64,000 nucleotides of DNA, from contig NZ_CP182357.1 in the NCBI RefSeq assembly GCF_048571275.1, positions 1,302,001 to 1,366,000 on the forward strand. Reading direction: 5' to 3'. Shown piece by piece: positions 63,961 to 64,000 of the stretch (positions are counted from its first letter, which is position 1; each line of letters opens with the position of its first letter). The notes beneath the pieces were generated by a model, which saw only the letters and a program-made list of their open reading frames with translations, was not told the DNA's origin and did no database searches. This stretch comes from Marinarcus sediminis. GTDB lineage: Bacteria > Campylobacterota > Campylobacteria > Campylobacterales > Arcobacteraceae. The position numbers and the translations under genes are program-made.

Positions 63961-64000
63961 TTGTTTTACTGGTTTTATAGACATCTGGAAATTAATATAT
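63961..64000 (+). CDS. mraY: Start of phospho-MurNAc-pentapeptide transferase (partial)
   Basis: The last 40 bases encode MFYWFYRHLEINI from a TTG start with AAGGAAGG at good spacing. This N-terminus resembles MraY of Campylobacterota, and mraY lies beside gpmI in Campylobacter. Only 13 residues are visible, so the call rests mainly on context. Confidence 0.65.
   Translation, partial: MFYWFYRHLEINI

Overview
The window comes from the chromosome of an Arcobacter-like member of the Campylobacterota. The evidence is the 16S rRNA sequence, the strong A+T bias, the order dynamin-like GTPase / frdB-frdA-frdC (as in Campylobacter jejuni), gpmI next to mraY, futalosine-pathway menaquinone genes (mqnA and an mqnL-type UbiD), and a 14-subunit-type complex I. 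No tRNA gene, CRISPR array, transposase or integrase was seen.

Layout. 1-4.5 kb (minus): a truncated dynamin-like GTPase and the fumarate reductase operon frdCAB. 4.8-19.3 kb (minus): a complete nuo operon nuoA-B-CD-E-F-[gltA]-G-H-I-J-K-L-M-N, with citrate synthase inserted between nuoF and nuoG, nuoC fused to nuoD, and a short NuoG. 19.4-22.4 kb (minus): ovoA and a PLP lyase that fits ovoB, forming an ovothiol pathway. 22.6-25.7 kb (plus): bioA and an mqnL-type decarboxylase. 25.7-31.7 kb (minus): an FbpABC-type iron ABC transporter with Fur-like boxes upstream, followed by a periplasmic-sensor diguanylate cyclase. 31.9-36.8 kb (plus): a chemoreceptor, trpG/pabA, a GT-C-like membrane protein and a type IV pilin-like protein. 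36.87-42.17 kb (plus): one rRNA operon (16S-23S-5S) with a consensus promoter, long processing stems and no spacer tRNA. 42.3-49.5 kb (plus): an accessory block. 49.5-64 kb: core genes for cell wall (ftsI, ftsW, murG, uppP, mrcA, start of mraY), menaquinone (mqnA), molybdopterin synthase (moaD, moaE), a PHP histidinol phosphatase, glnA, a stand-alone receiver, an orphan ABC ATPase and gpmI.

The most interesting region is 42.3-49.5 kb. It encodes a 7TM-DISM/HisKA_2 histidine kinase, an OmpR-type response regulator, a separate 95-residue copy of the regulator's DNA-binding domain without a receiver, two lipoproteins, a further secreted protein, and a HAF-repeat autotransporter with in-frame 138-bp DNA repeats. 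Four promoters in this block (upstream of the kinase, the orphan DNA-binding protein, the first lipoprotein and the autotransporter) share one architecture: GTAAC-N7-GTAAC-N10-TANNNT. Spacing between repeats and to the -10 hexamer is identical in all four. I infer an autoregulated local regulon in which the OmpR-type regulator(s) bind the direct repeat in place of a -35 element to control a surface-protein set.

The rest describes a respiratory bacterium: complex I delivers electrons to menaquinone, fumarate reductase connects menaquinol with fumarate/succinate, citrate synthase is apparently co-expressed with complex I, and ovothiol may add thiol-based redox protection. Three genes (diguanylate cyclase, sensor kinase, ftsW) have a -10 hexamer placed so that transcription should begin at or within a few bases of the ATG, which suggests leaderless mRNAs. 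All assignments come from reading the sequence; no database search was run.
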